Assembly (NCBI GenBank): GCA_902595465.1
Contig: CACJQE010000001.1
Span: forward strand, 62,001-126,000
From: an uncultured Pelagibacteraceae bacterium
GTDB lineage: Bacteria; Pseudomonadota; Alphaproteobacteria; Pelagibacterales; Pelagibacteraceae
DNA: 64,000 nt
Direction: 5' to 3'
The notes beneath the pieces are model-generated. The model was given only the letters and a program-made list of their open reading frames with translations, did no database searches and was not told the DNA's origin. Shown piece by piece: positions 29,697 to 38,377 of this stretch (the first letter of the stretch is position 1; every line of letters begins with the position of its first letter). The translations under genes and the position numbers were made by a program.

Positions 29697-31166
29697 TTAC
29701 TTTTTGCTAACTTTTTTTGTTGATTTAGTTTTTTTCGCTACTTTTTTTGGAGCTTTAGTTGGTTTAGCTGTTTTCTTTTCTTTTTTATCTTCTGACTTAA
29801 CTTCTTTTTTCTCTTTTATTTTATCATGAGCGCTTTCAGATAGTTTTGCTAATTTTTCTTGTTCTTTTAGATTTTTTTCATTCTCTTCCTTTAATATTTT
29901 TTCAGCTTCTTCTTTGGTAATTTCCTTTTTATTTACTTTTGCAATTTTTTTAAGTTCACCTATTATTTTTTCTTCATAAATTGAACCTCTTAAACTCTCT
30001 ATAGCTCCTGGATTTTTCTCATAATACTCTTTAACCATTTTTTCTTGTCCAGGCATCATTCTAAATTGTTTTTGTATTTCTGCGTTTAATTCTTCTTGAG
30101 ATACTTTAATTTTATTTTTCTCACCAAATGCATTTAGAATTAAACCAGTTTTAATTCTTTTTTTGGCTTGTTCCTCAAAGTATTTCATATTTTTTTTCTT
30201 TTCTTCTTCTTTCATACCTTGAGCTAATATATTTATTTCTTGTTCAATAAGATTAGCTGGTAACTGATCTATTTTTTGTTTTTCGATTTGTTCAAGAATT
30301 TGTTTTTTTGAAATCATTTCTAATGAATTTTTAAACTCATCATTAATTTGTTTGGATATTAATTCTTTCAAATTATTTAGGTCTTTTGCGCCTAAATTTT
30401 TTGCAAAGTTGTCATCAATTTTTGTTTCTTCTGGTTTTCTTACTGCTGTAATTTTACATTCAAAGACCGCAGATTTATTAGCTACTTCTTTTTCTGGAAA
30501 GTTTTCTGGTAGCTTAACTTCTACTTTTTTATCTTGTTTATTTTTGACACCTTCTAATTGCTTATCAAATCCTTTGATAAATAAATCTTTTCCAAGTTCT
30601 AGTTGAGTATTCTTTCCTTCATTTCCTTCAAAGTCTTTACCGTCAACTGTTGCTTTATAATCAAAAACAACTAAATCACCTACTTTAGCTGCATAATTTT
30701 CTTCAGCATCTTTAAAATTTTTCTGAGTTTTGGCTATTTGATCAATTCTTTTATCTGTTTCTTTTGGGTCAATTTTAACAACGTGCTCGTCTACTTTTAA
30801 ATCTTTTAATGATCCAACTTCAACATTGGGTAATTCTGTTACGGAAATTGTGTATTCAAGATCTTTTCCTTCACCAAATGACTTTAAATCAATTTTAGGT
30901 TGACCAGCTGGTTTAATTTTATTATCCTCAAGAGCTTTTGTTGTTGTATCTTTTAATACTTTATCTATTACTTCTCCGTATACAGCTTTTCCAAACTGTC
31001 TTTTTAAAATTTCTGTAGGAACTTTCCCTGGTCTAAATCCTTTTAAAACAACATCTTTTTTTATCTCTTCGTATTTTTCTTCGAGATATCCAGATATAGT
31101 TTTTTTATCGATAAAAACTTTTATATCTTTTTCTAGACCTTTTTTATTTTCTACTGTTACTTTCAT
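29697..31166 (-). CDS. tig: Trigger factor
   Basis: Ribosome-associated chaperone and peptidyl-prolyl isomerase. The 489 aa protein has the ribosome-binding domain (residues 1-115) with the signature GFRPGKVP near residue 45, an FKBP-type domain around 155-240, and a helical C-terminal substrate arm. The last ~50 residues are a Lys/Glu/Ala-rich tail (for example APKKVAKKTKSTKKVSKK) absent from E. coli. The ATG lies only 6 bases after the CCA end of tRNA-Leu and has no Shine-Dalgarno sequence. After tRNA processing the mRNA would be practically leaderless. Confidence 0.96.
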   Translation of the reverse strand: MKVTVENKKGLEKDIKVFIDKKTISGYLEEKYEEIKKDVVLKGFRPGKVPTEILKRQFGKAVYGEVIDKVLKDTTTKALEDNKIKPAGQPKIDLKSFGEGKDLEYTISVTELPNVEVGSLKDLKVDEHVVKIDPKETDKRIDQIAKTQKNFKDAEENYAAKVGDLVVFDYKATVDGKDFEGNEGKNTQLELGKDLFIKGFDKQLEGVKNKQDKKVEVKLPENFPEKEVANKSAVFECKITAVRKPEETKIDDNFAKNLGAKDLNNLKELISKQINDEFKNSLEMISKKQILEQIEKQKIDQLPANLIEQEINILAQGMKEEEKKKNMKYFEEQAKKRIKTGLILNAFGEKNKIKVSQEELNAEIQKQFRMMPGQEKMVKEYYEKNPGAIESLRGSIYEEKIIGELKKIAKVNKKEITKEEAEKILKEENEKNLKEQEKLAKLSESAHDKIKEKKEVKSEDKKEKKTAKPTKAPKKVAKKTKSTKKVSKK

Positions 31167-31172
31167 AAATTA

Positions 31173-31257
31173 TGGTAGGCGAGAAAGGACTCGAACCTTC
31201 ACAGTTTGCACTATTGGTTCCTAAGACCAACGCGTCTACCAATTCCGCCACTCGCCC
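31173..31257 (-). tRNA. tRNA-Leu (UAG)
   Basis: An 85-base class II tRNA on the minus strand with encoded CCA. The acceptor GGGCGAG pairs with CTCGCCT (a G-U pair at the end). The anticodon stem TTGGT/ACCAA encloses CTTAGGA, so the anticodon is TAG. A short variable arm and the T arm with GGTTCGAGTCC follow. It lies directly upstream of tig, with only 6 bases between. Confidence 0.96.
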
Positions 31258-31270
31258 AAATTATTGGTGC

Positions 31271-31299
31271 TTTATATATGATTGTTTATAATTGTCCAA
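31271..31299 (-). promoter_or_regulatory. Promoter for tRNA-Leu and tig
   Basis: On the minus strand TTGGAC (31299-31294) is followed after exactly 17 bases by TATAAA (31276-31271). A start about 7 bases downstream would be near 31264, a few bases before the tRNA 5' end at 31257. Spacing and matches are good for a sigma-70 type promoter. Since almost no room exists between tRNA and tig, the same transcript probably includes tig. Confidence 0.55.
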
Positions 31300-31334
31300 T
31301 TAGAATAATAGTGTAAAACATTAGCTTAATTGAT

Positions 31335-31514
31335 ATGAGTAAAACAAATATTGCAATTGTCATTTATCTCGTGGGTCTTGCATTGGGTGCAATCTTTTTA
31401 GATATATGGAGTGCTGAAACAAGCCCAAAAGCTTTATTAGGAATTGGATGGACAACTTTATTTGCTATTGCTTTATACTTTGCTGAAAAAGAAAAAGAAG
31501 AAAAAAAAGATTAA
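31335..31514 (+). CDS. Small two-helix membrane protein, function unknown
   Basis: A 59-codon frame from ATG to TAA. The product has a hydrophobic helix at about residues 6-23 (IAIVIYLVGLALGAIFLDIW), a short loop with SAETSPKALLG, a second helix at about 36-50 and a charged tail rich in Lys and Glu. This balanced two-helix hairpin with a basic/acidic tail is what a real small membrane protein looks like. It is the only plus-strand gene in the first 44 kb. Its stop shares TTAA with the stop of the convergent dehydrogenase gene. I do not recognise the family. Confidence 0.6.
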   Translation: MSKTNIAIVIYLVGLALGAIFLDIWSAETSPKALLGIGWTTLFAIALYFAEKEKEEKKD

Positions 31515-32365
31515 TTCTTCTTTATTAATTCACTTATAAAAAGTTCACCATCACCATCATCAACGGCTTTTTTATAAAATGATTTTGATAAATCAGATAA
31601 TTTTTCCGCATTATCCATGCCTTTTAGTAAATCTGTGATATACGTTAAATCTTTTAGTGTATTAGTCGCTGTAAACTTAAAACCTGTGTAATCATCCTCT
31701 AAAACATTATCAAAAATTCTCTTTAAAGCATTAGAATTACCTGATCCTAATTGTGCTACTTTATAAAGTTTATCTAAATCAATATCTAATTTTTTTGCAG
31801 CTTTTATTAATTCAATTACATAAGTAGCTGTTCCTAAAGATAGAAAATTATTTAATAATTTTGTTTTTGCACCATTTCCAATTCCACCAAAATGATAATA
31901 ATTTTTACAAAAGCACTTTAAAAGTTCTTCTGATCTTTTTAAATTTTCCTCAGATCCACCAACAATTCCTCCCAGTATTCCCTCTTCTGCTTGAACAGGG
32001 CCTCCCATTACAGGGCACTCTAAATAAGGAATGTTATTTGCATTTAATATTTGCTCCATTTCAATAGATCCATTTTGATTATGGGTTGTAATATCAATTA
32101 TGATTGTCTTATTGGTCAGTAATGAAACTATTTTTTTTCCAATTTCATGGGCAATAGGAGAATTCGTAACACATAAAAACAAGGCATCTAATCCACTTTT
32201 GCAAAGTTCTTCATAAGATTTAACTTCTTTTGCGCCCTCTCTAACTATTCTATCAATTGGCTTTCTGTTCTTGTTGGCAATTACAAATAATTCATGATTA
32301 TTTTTAAGAATGTTATTTGCGATACCAAATCCCATCCATCCGACACCTACAAATCCAATTTTCAT
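31511..32365 (-). CDS. NAD(P)-dependent beta-hydroxyacid dehydrogenase (3-hydroxyisobutyrate dehydrogenase family)
   Basis: Probable oxidoreductase acting on a 3-hydroxy acid, for example 3-hydroxyisobutyrate, tartronate semialdehyde or a relative. The 284 aa protein has an N-terminal Rossmann domain with GFVGVGWMGFGIANN (residues 3-17), a substrate loop ECPVMGGPVQAEEG near 120, and the catalytic Lys in NGAKTKLLNN near 167. A helical C-terminal domain follows. The DITT motif replaces the more usual DxST. Substrate cannot be read from sequence. It follows the secreted SHOCT protein gene by 8 bases. Confidence 0.85.
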   Translation of the reverse strand: MKIGFVGVGWMGFGIANNILKNNHELFVIANKNRKPIDRIVREGAKEVKSYEELCKSGLDALFLCVTNSPIAHEIGKKIVSLLTNKTIIIDITTHNQNGSIEMEQILNANNIPYLECPVMGGPVQAEEGILGGIVGGSEENLKRSEELLKCFCKNYYHFGGIGNGAKTKLLNNFLSLGTATYVIELIKAAKKLDIDLDKLYKVAQLGSGNSNALKRIFDNVLEDDYTGFKFTATNTLKDLTYITDLLKGMDNAEKLSDLSKSFYKKAVDDGDGELFISELIKKN

Positions 32366-32373
32366 ACTTTAAA

Positions 32374-33426
32374 CTAATTATTGTTCAATAATTTATTTTT
32401 TAATAATTCAAATTCTTCTTTGCTTATTAATCCAGATTTATACATTTCATTAAGATCTTTGATCTTGGTCATTATATCATCGACACTTAATTCACTTTCG
32501 CTATTAACTTTCTTTTCTTTTTGTTCTGCAGCTTTCTTTGCTTTTTCGTCTTTAGCTTTTTGTTCTGCAGCTTTCTTTGCTTTTTCTTCTGTTATAATAT
32601 TTATCTTATCTTGTGTAATTTCAAAATTTGAAATTTTGTTTTTAAAATTATTTTTAAAATAACTCAAATCGATACTTGGATCAAAACCTTCATAAGTCAA
32701 ATCAATTTTTCTTCTAATATTTAATTTATTTTGAAATTCTTGATGTCTTTTTAATGATAAATAAATCCAACTATTCATTTTATTATTAATATTTGGATAA
32801 TTTTCAATTATATTTGGATGAAACTTTGTTATTTTATCAATAAATATATTTTCTTTTAAGATTTCATTATAATTAAACATATGACCGACCCATATTAAAT
32901 CACCGCCTTTAATATACACATGGTCTGATTTAATTACTCTCTCTGGTAATTGAACATTATGTTTTTTTTTTAATTTTTTTATTGCTCTTTTGAATTCAAC
33001 GAAATCATCTTGTTGATTTAAATATTTAATCAAATCAAATTCTTTAATTACTAATCCATTTGTAAAACCTGAGTCATATAAATTGAAATTATTAATTTCA
33101 TTTTCATAAAAAAGTGCTGTTTTCTTTTGTTTAAAGAAATAATCAATCCACCAATTTTTCATATAAGCTCCATATTTCATACCCTTGTATTGTACAGTGG
33201 TAACTATTGATTTTATTTGATTGTTATCGGTTTTTTCAGCATAAATTCTTATTTTAGCTTTTCCAAATCCTTCATCTATACTCCCACTTGATTTAATTAA
33301 TTTATCTTTTTCAAATAATTCAATTTCTAATTTGCCTATTTTCAAAATTTCTGCATTTGATGTGTTTATTAAAAAAAATAAATAAATTACTGAGTAAAAA
33401 AATAATTTCATGACAAATTTTAACAT
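32374..33426 (-). CDS. Secreted protein of unknown function with C-terminal SHOCT domain
   Basis: The 350 aa product begins with a signal peptide ending near INTSNA (about residue 25). A second ATG at 33411 gives the same mature protein. The mature part (26-280) has no motif I recognise; it is rich in aromatic and Lys residues and reads like a beta-rich periplasmic protein. It is followed by a Lys/Ala/Glu-rich linker (about 284-309) built from an in-frame 13-residue duplication, EKAKKAAEQKAKD. The last 35 residues (VDDIMTKIKDLNEMYKSGLI and KEEFELLKNKLL) are a short SHOCT-like helical oligomerisation motif. It probably forms an operon with the downstream dehydrogenase gene (8-base gap). Confidence 0.7.
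   Translation of the reverse strand: MLKFVMKLFFYSVIYLFFLINTSNAEILKIGKLEIELFEKDKLIKSSGSIDEGFGKAKIRIYAEKTDNNQIKSIVTTVQYKGMKYGAYMKNWWIDYFFKQKKTALFYENEINNFNLYDSGFTNGLVIKEFDLIKYLNQQDDFVEFKRAIKKLKKKHNVQLPERVIKSDHVYIKGGDLIWVGHMFNYNEILKENIFIDKITKFHPNIIENYPNINNKMNSWIYLSLKRHQEFQNKLNIRRKIDLTYEGFDPSIDLSYFKNNFKNKISNFEITQDKINIITEEKAKKAAEQKAKDEKAKKAAEQKEKKVNSESELSVDDIMTKIKDLNEMYKSGLISKEEFELLKNKLLNNN
32517..32586 (-). repeat. In-frame tandem duplication (39-base period)
   Basis: Two identical 31-base copies (32517-32547 and 32556-32586) are spaced by 39 bases inside the SHOCT-protein gene. The period is 13 codons, so the repeat encodes a duplicated charged Ala/Lys/Glu helix segment. Exact nucleotide identity suggests a recent slippage or duplication and possible length variation between strains. 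Confidence 0.85.
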
Positions 33427-33547
33427 TCTGTTGTGTGTGTGTCGACAATTATGCTATTGAAAATTAATATTGAAAATTATTAAATATTTTCATTTTGATT
33501 TACTTTTTATAATAAATATATCCATATTCGAGCCGTGTGTAGCAACG

Positions 33548-34102
33548 CTACATAGTTTCAATACTACCTATAAATTTATATTTCTTGTCTATAACAACAA
33601 TTTCACCAGATGAAGTACCAAAATTTAACATTTCAGAAATAACCACAAAATGAGTTACTAAAATAAGATTTTTCTCGCCATTCCAATTAGATATATATTT
33701 TTTTAAACTTTTGATTTGTTCATCTTTATATTTATAAAACTTCTCTTGATAAAAAGAGTTTAAACCTTTGAAGGTTTTATAATTATTAAAAGCAAATCTT
33801 GCAGTATCTTTGCATCTGCACCATTCACTAGATAAGACTTTATCAATTTTAATGTTATTTTCTTTAAATAGTTTTCCAATTTTTTTTGATTGCTCTATGC
33901 CCTCTTGATTTAAATTTCTTTGAGTATCACATTTTGTTAAATCTATATTGTCAGGATCTCCATTTCCTGGTGCAAGTGAATGTCTTATAAATACAATCTT
34001 TCCACCCTTCTGCAGTTCGCTTATTACTAAATCATTAGCCTGTGAATAATTTGAATTAAAAATACTTAGCAAAAATAAAAGAATAAAATTTATATATTTC
34101 AT
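33548..34102 (-). CDS. Secreted histidine phosphatase (phosphoglycerate-mutase-like fold)
   Basis: Predicted periplasmic phosphohydrolase of the histidine phosphatase superfamily. The 184 aa protein starts at the ATG at 34102 (the frame extends to a TTG at 34111) with a signal peptide ending near NYSQA. The phosphorylated His is in FIRHSLAPG (His 41). The variant RHSLAPGNGDP matches a subgroup of small secreted members rather than RHG of classical mutases. The second catalytic His is in LVTHFVV. It lies after glpK (30 bases), so it may share the phosphorus-acquisition transcript. The substrate is unknown. Confidence 0.82.
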   Translation of the reverse strand: MKYINFILLFLLSIFNSNYSQANDLVISELQKGGKIVFIRHSLAPGNGDPDNIDLTKCDTQRNLNQEGIEQSKKIGKLFKENNIKIDKVLSSEWCRCKDTARFAFNNYKTFKGLNSFYQEKFYKYKDEQIKSLKKYISNWNGEKNLILVTHFVVISEMLNFGTSSGEIVVIDKKYKFIGSIETM

Positions 34103-34132
34103 AAACGACAATTAAATTTTTATCTGTATTTT

Positions 34133-35611
34133 TTATAATAGAGCTTTCTGAACTGATAATTTCCAACCATTTATTAAATCGTTCCTAACTTTTCGGTTTA
34201 TTTTAGGCTTAAAAATTTTATCTTTTTTCCATTTCCTCTTGATTTGATATAATGATTTAAATAATCCAATTTGATATCCAGCTAGTAAAGCTACTCCTAA
34301 ACCAGTTGTTTCTAATACCTTTGGTCTTTCTGTATTTATATTTATGATGTCAGATAAAAATTGCGAAAACCAGTTGTTTTTTACCATGCCTCCATCAATC
34401 TTAAGTTTAGTTGGTTTTAAACCATCTTTTTTCATTGCATTAAATAAATCATTACTTTGATAGGCAACTGACTCTAATACTGCTCTAACTAAGGTTTTCC
34501 AATCACTATTTCTTGTTAAACCTGTTATTACCCCTCTTGCATCAGGCCTCCAATAAGGTGCTCCCATTCCACTGAAGGCAGGCACAACGTATACACCCTC
34601 ATTATTTTTTTTTGATTGAGCAATTGTTTCCGTATCAAAAGCATTGTTAATAAATTTTAATTTATCTCTTAACCATTGTACACCTGCACCTGCAATAAAA
34701 ATAGATCCTTCAAGAGCATAAGTATTTTTTCCATTCAATCTGTAACATATTGTTGTTAATAATTTATTTTTAGAATAAATTTTTTTTGAACCAGTATTCA
34801 TTATGACAAAGGCACCAGTTCCATATGTGCTTTTTACTGAACCTCTTTCAAAGCATGACTGTCCTACTGCAGCTGCTTGTTGGTCTCCTAGAACTGCTGA
34901 TATTGGTATTTCACTGCCGACAATTCTCTTACTTGTTAAACCAAAATTATCAGCTGAATTTTTAACTTTTGGCAAAATATTTTCAGAAATTTTAAGTTTT
35001 TTTAAGATTTCTTTATCCCATTTATTATTATTAATGTTAAATAACATGGTCCTACAAGCATTAGTTGCTTCTGTTAAATGATGTTGCCCATTAGTAAGTT
35101 TCCAAATAAGGAAAGTATCAACAGTACCAAATAATAAATTATTTGATTTTAAAAGTTTCTTAACATTTTTTACGTTTTCTAGTATCCATTTAATTTTAGT
35201 TGCAGAAAAATATGGGTCAATAAATAATCCAGTTTTTTTTCTTAAAATTTTTTCATAATTTTTTTTCTTTAACTCTTCACAATAGTCTTGGGTTCTTCTA
35301 TCTTGCCAAACAATTGCGTTGTAGACTGGTTTTCCTGTTTTCTTATTCCAAAGAATAGTTGTCTCTCTCTGGTTAGTTATTCCTATACTTAATATTTTTC
35401 CTCTTAATAGTGATGCTTTTTTTATTACTTTTTTCAACGCTTTTAGAGTTGTAAGCCAAATTTCGTTTGGATTATGCTCCACCCATCCATTTTTTGGAAA
35501 ATATTGATTAAATTCAAACTGGGATGTAAATTTTATATTACCATCTAAATCAAAGAGAATTGCTCTAGTTGATGTTGTGCCTTGGTCAATAGCAACAAGA
35601 AATTTTTTCAC
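34133..35611 (-). CDS. glpK: Glycerol kinase
   Basis: Phosphorylates glycerol to sn-glycerol-3-phosphate (FGGY kinase family). The 492 aa protein has DQGTTSTRAILFD at residues 8-20, GWVEHNPNEIW near 43, ALVWQDRRT-like AIVWQDRRT, the ILGDQQ-type VLGDQQAAAVGQ near 243, and the C-terminal IDGGMVKNNWFSQFLSD. The start codon is GTG at 35611, directly before the conserved DQGTT region. With the Ugp importer, UgpQ and GlpD nearby it completes a glycerol/G3P entry route. Confidence 0.96.
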   Translation of the reverse strand: MKKFLVAIDQGTTSTRAILFDLDGNIKFTSQFEFNQYFPKNGWVEHNPNEIWLTTLKALKKVIKKASLLRGKILSIGITNQRETTILWNKKTGKPVYNAIVWQDRRTQDYCEELKKKNYEKILRKKTGLFIDPYFSATKIKWILENVKNVKKLLKSNNLLFGTVDTFLIWKLTNGQHHLTEATNACRTMLFNINNNKWDKEILKKLKISENILPKVKNSADNFGLTSKRIVGSEIPISAVLGDQQAAAVGQSCFERGSVKSTYGTGAFVIMNTGSKKIYSKNKLLTTICYRLNGKNTYALEGSIFIAGAGVQWLRDKLKFINNAFDTETIAQSKKNNEGVYVVPAFSGMGAPYWRPDARGVITGLTRNSDWKTLVRAVLESVAYQSNDLFNAMKKDGLKPTKLKIDGGMVKNNWFSQFLSDIININTERPKVLETTGLGVALLAGYQIGLFKSLYQIKRKWKKDKIFKPKINRKVRNDLINGWKLSVQKALL

Positions 35612-35685
35612 AATTTAAGTCTATACCTAAATTTTTTTTTCTAAAAGTAAAAACTAATACAAGCTGGAAGGATATGAAATTTAAA

Positions 35686-37449
35686 TTATTTAGTGAAAGA
35701 TTGAGTTGAATATTCTGACAAGGGAAGTTTTGATAAAGTTTTTATCTTTTTGACATAATCTACAAAAGATTGAGCATAGCCGAGATATGTATTTACTACT
35801 CTTCCTTGCTTAGATATAATTCCAAAAGTTTTATATCCATCTTTACCAGCTGCAATATAGTTATTTGTTGCTACTGTATAAGTCTTACTTGGATTTATCT
35901 TTACCCAACTCTTGTCTGTTCTACCCTTAAACTCTAAATTTATCACTCTATTTCCTTTACTATTGCTTGCTTGAACATCCCATCTCAATCCAGCAGCATA
36001 TGGATAGGCTCCTGTAGAACCATCTGGAGTTAAAGCATAATCAATTGAGTCTTCCAAAACATTTTTAATTTCTTCTCCACTCATTTTCAATTCTACAATA
36101 GTATTACTGAAAGGTAATAAAGTATACGCGTCCCCAATTGTAATATTGCCTTCTTTTATATCTATTCTTGTTCCACCACCATTTTGAATTGCAATATCAC
36201 TTAATTTGGACATTTCTCTGAAGGCGTGTGCTACAATATTCGAAATATCGGATCCATTTTTTTCAGTTTTTGATACATCACAAAGTTTTGACTTTCCTTG
36301 TCCAGGAATTCTTTCAAGACATAAATCATCAGTTACTCTGCCAATTACTTCACTGCTTTTTTCTTTAACTTCATTTTTGTATTTTTCTAATATTTTTGAT
36401 GCTTGTGCGTCAGCCTCTACGATTGAAATATTTGGATTAACTTCGATAGCCTTGTATACGGCTTCTCTATAATTACCATCTATCTCAACTCTTTTTCCAT
36501 TTGAATCTTTTCTCTTAAAGGAATCATCTAACATTATATGTGGTATTCCATCACATGACTTGATGGTGCCATCGTTATTAAACTCGATATTAAGTTCTCC
36601 AACAATTTGAGAATATTCCCATGCTGTAACTATACAAACATCTTCCTCATTTTTATTTTTGACTACAGTTGGGTAGGCCCCATTAGAATTTAGTCCTACA
36701 TTATCGAAATCTCCAGTTAGACTATGAGAATCACCTCCAACTATAACATCAACATCTGTGAGAAGTTTAGCCATGTTAATCTCATTTTTATATCCATAAT
36801 GAGTTAAAAGAATTATCTTATTGATTCCTTGTTGTTTAAGCTTATTTATATTTTCTTGTGCTGAATTAATTTCATCTAAAAATAAAGTTGTGTCGTCTGG
36901 ATTTGATGACTCTCTCGTTTTTTTTGAGATCACAATTCCAATTACTCCAATTTTTTGATTTCCTTTATTGATTATAGTGTAAGGTTTAATTTTTTTTGAC
37001 AAAGGTGAGTTTATTTTTGCTTTAATGTTTGCTGACAAAACTGGAGTCTTACACTTATCAGTATGAAGATAATCTAAAAACTCAACTAAACTCTTATCAC
37101 CATCATCAAATTCATGATTTCCTATAGCGAAAGCATCAAAACAAATTTGATTCATCATTTCTGCATCTGCTTTGCCCTTGAAAAGAGTGTAATATAATGT
37201 CCCTGTAATAGCATCACCCGCATGAAGCTTGATAACATTTTCATTTTTTAATTTTAATTCTTTAAATTTTGCTACGACAGATGGAAAACCGCCTGATACA
37301 ACTCTCGTCTTTTCACCATCTAAATTTAAATCAAGTCTTTTATTTGGTTCCAAATGAGAGTGATGATCATTTATATGTAAAATGGTAATTTTATCTGCTA
37401 AAGCTGATGAACTTAAAATAAGTGAAAAAATAATTAAAAATAATTTCAT
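35686..37449 (-). CDS. Periplasmic 5'-nucleotidase / 2',3'-cyclic phosphodiesterase family (UshA-like)
   Basis: Metallophosphoesterase predicted to release phosphate from nucleotides or related esters outside the cytoplasm. The 587 aa protein has a signal peptide (residues 1-18, ending SSALA) and dimetal motifs HINDHHSHLEP, HAGDAITG, GNHEFDDG, THYGYKNE and GGDSHSLTG. The C-terminal substrate domain has IQNGGGTRIDI. It is located between glpK and the ugp genes with a 199-base 5' region that carries possible Pho-box-like repeats. Exact substrate (nucleotide, cyclic nucleotide or UDP-sugar) is not readable. Confidence 0.88.
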   Translation of the reverse strand: MKLFLIIFSLILSSSALADKITILHINDHHSHLEPNKRLDLNLDGEKTRVVSGGFPSVVAKFKELKLKNENVIKLHAGDAITGTLYYTLFKGKADAEMMNQICFDAFAIGNHEFDDGDKSLVEFLDYLHTDKCKTPVLSANIKAKINSPLSKKIKPYTIINKGNQKIGVIGIVISKKTRESSNPDDTTLFLDEINSAQENINKLKQQGINKIILLTHYGYKNEINMAKLLTDVDVIVGGDSHSLTGDFDNVGLNSNGAYPTVVKNKNEEDVCIVTAWEYSQIVGELNIEFNNDGTIKSCDGIPHIMLDDSFKRKDSNGKRVEIDGNYREAVYKAIEVNPNISIVEADAQASKILEKYKNEVKEKSSEVIGRVTDDLCLERIPGQGKSKLCDVSKTEKNGSDISNIVAHAFREMSKLSDIAIQNGGGTRIDIKEGNITIGDAYTLLPFSNTIVELKMSGEEIKNVLEDSIDYALTPDGSTGAYPYAAGLRWDVQASNSKGNRVINLEFKGRTDKSWVKINPSKTYTVATNNYIAAGKDGYKTFGIISKQGRVVNTYLGYAQSFVDYVKKIKTLSKLPLSEYSTQSFTK

Positions 37450-37648
37450 GACGGGATAATCGTTATAAAATATGAAAGTATTTTTACTAAAAAGTGAAAG
37501 ATTTATTAAAAAAATTTAAACTAATTATTACTTATGCTCGATAAAAAACAATTTTAAATTTAATGAAAATTTTAATAATAAGAAATAATCATATCTATTA
37601 TGAGCTGATTGAGTTTGGGGCTTAAAGAATATTTAGAATTAAAAACTG
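37450..37648 (-). promoter_or_regulatory. Longest gene-free stretch; upstream region of the 5'-nucleotidase gene
   Basis: No coding frame or RNA gene is visible. On the minus strand two heptamers, CTTTCAC (37500-37494) and CTTTCAT (37478-37472), lie 22 bases apart, twice the 11-base spacing of PhoB half-sites. They are followed by a TATAAC (37467-37462) as possible -10. The resemblance to Pho boxes (CTGTCAT-like) is partial, so this is a suggestion supported mainly by the phosphatase gene downstream. Confidence 0.25.
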
Positions 37649-38368
37649 TTACAGACTGGAAGGATTAACACTTTTAAATTCTAACATGTTCTCAAAAGTA
37701 CACATTTCAGGTTTTGAAAAAGTAATTTTTGGAAATTTTTTACTAAAGTCTAAAAATAGTTTTTTATTAAATTCAATTAAATTACTTATTTCAATCTCAC
37801 TAAGCTCTCTTAAGATATATGCCAAAGTAATATGAAAAGTATATCTTTGATGGTTTTCAAATTTAATTTTTAATAAGCTACTTAGTTCATCTCTACAATT
37901 TCTTAATATTTTTTCATCCTTTTCAGAATATGGTTCTAAAATAATACTGTATCCTCCAAAAAACATTTTTAGTTTAAGATTGAATTCTTTTGGAAAGATA
38001 TAGTTCTGAATTCTTCTATTTAATTCAACAGCTATATCTTTATAATCCATATCAGGATCTATATCTGATGGCCAATAATTAGTGTCTTTTGTATTAAAAT
38101 TACAACAATCAAATAATGTCATATGAAAACTGGATGGAGGTAAATAGAAGTAAGTTTTTTTGGGGTTAAAATTCTCTATATTTTTTTGAAAACTAATAAT
38201 TTGATCAGATAAATTAGTATTAAGAGGAATATTGCAAATTATTGTGCAGCCTGGAAATGGTAAAGGATTTCCTCTATCATCAAATTTATTTTCTGCACCT
38301 TTTAAAGTATATCCTTCAAGTTTTCCTGCTAAAAATTTCTCTTGGTTATTAACTATATTTAAATCCAT
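37649..38368 (-). CDS. DUF1868-type 2H phosphoesterase
   Basis: Member of the 2H phosphoesterase superfamily, whose characterised members act on cyclic phosphates or 2'-5' bonds. The 239 aa protein has the two diagnostic H-x-T motifs, SFHMTLFDC near residue 83 and YTFHITLAY near 179. N-terminal FPGCTIICNIP and the overall layout match DUF1868. The start lies 9 bases after the ugpQ stop, so it is cotranscribed with glycerophosphodiesterase and the Ugp importer. Acting on a cyclic glycerophosphate or similar is my inference from context. Confidence 0.78.
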   Translation of the reverse strand: MDLNIVNNQEKFLAGKLEGYTLKGAENKFDDRGNPLPFPGCTIICNIPLNTNLSDQIISFQKNIENFNPKKTYFYLPPSSFHMTLFDCCNFNTKDTNYWPSDIDPDMDYKDIAVELNRRIQNYIFPKEFNLKLKMFFGGYSIILEPYSEKDEKILRNCRDELSSLLKIKFENHQRYTFHITLAYILRELSEIEISNLIEFNKKLFLDFSKKFPKITFSKPEMCTFENMLEFKSVNPSSL

Positions 38369-38377
38369 TAAGATAAA

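Noticed and set aside
33535..33552. TGTAGC/GCTACA hairpin at the end of the histidine phosphatase gene
   Set aside because: Only a 6-bp stem covering the stop codon and no T-run follows on the minus strand; not convincing as a terminator.
35661..37665. Repeated CTGGAAGGAT at about 35665 and 37655
   Set aside because: One copy lies after the nucleotidase gene and the other at the end of the 2H phosphoesterase gene; ten shared bases without longer homology are probably chance.
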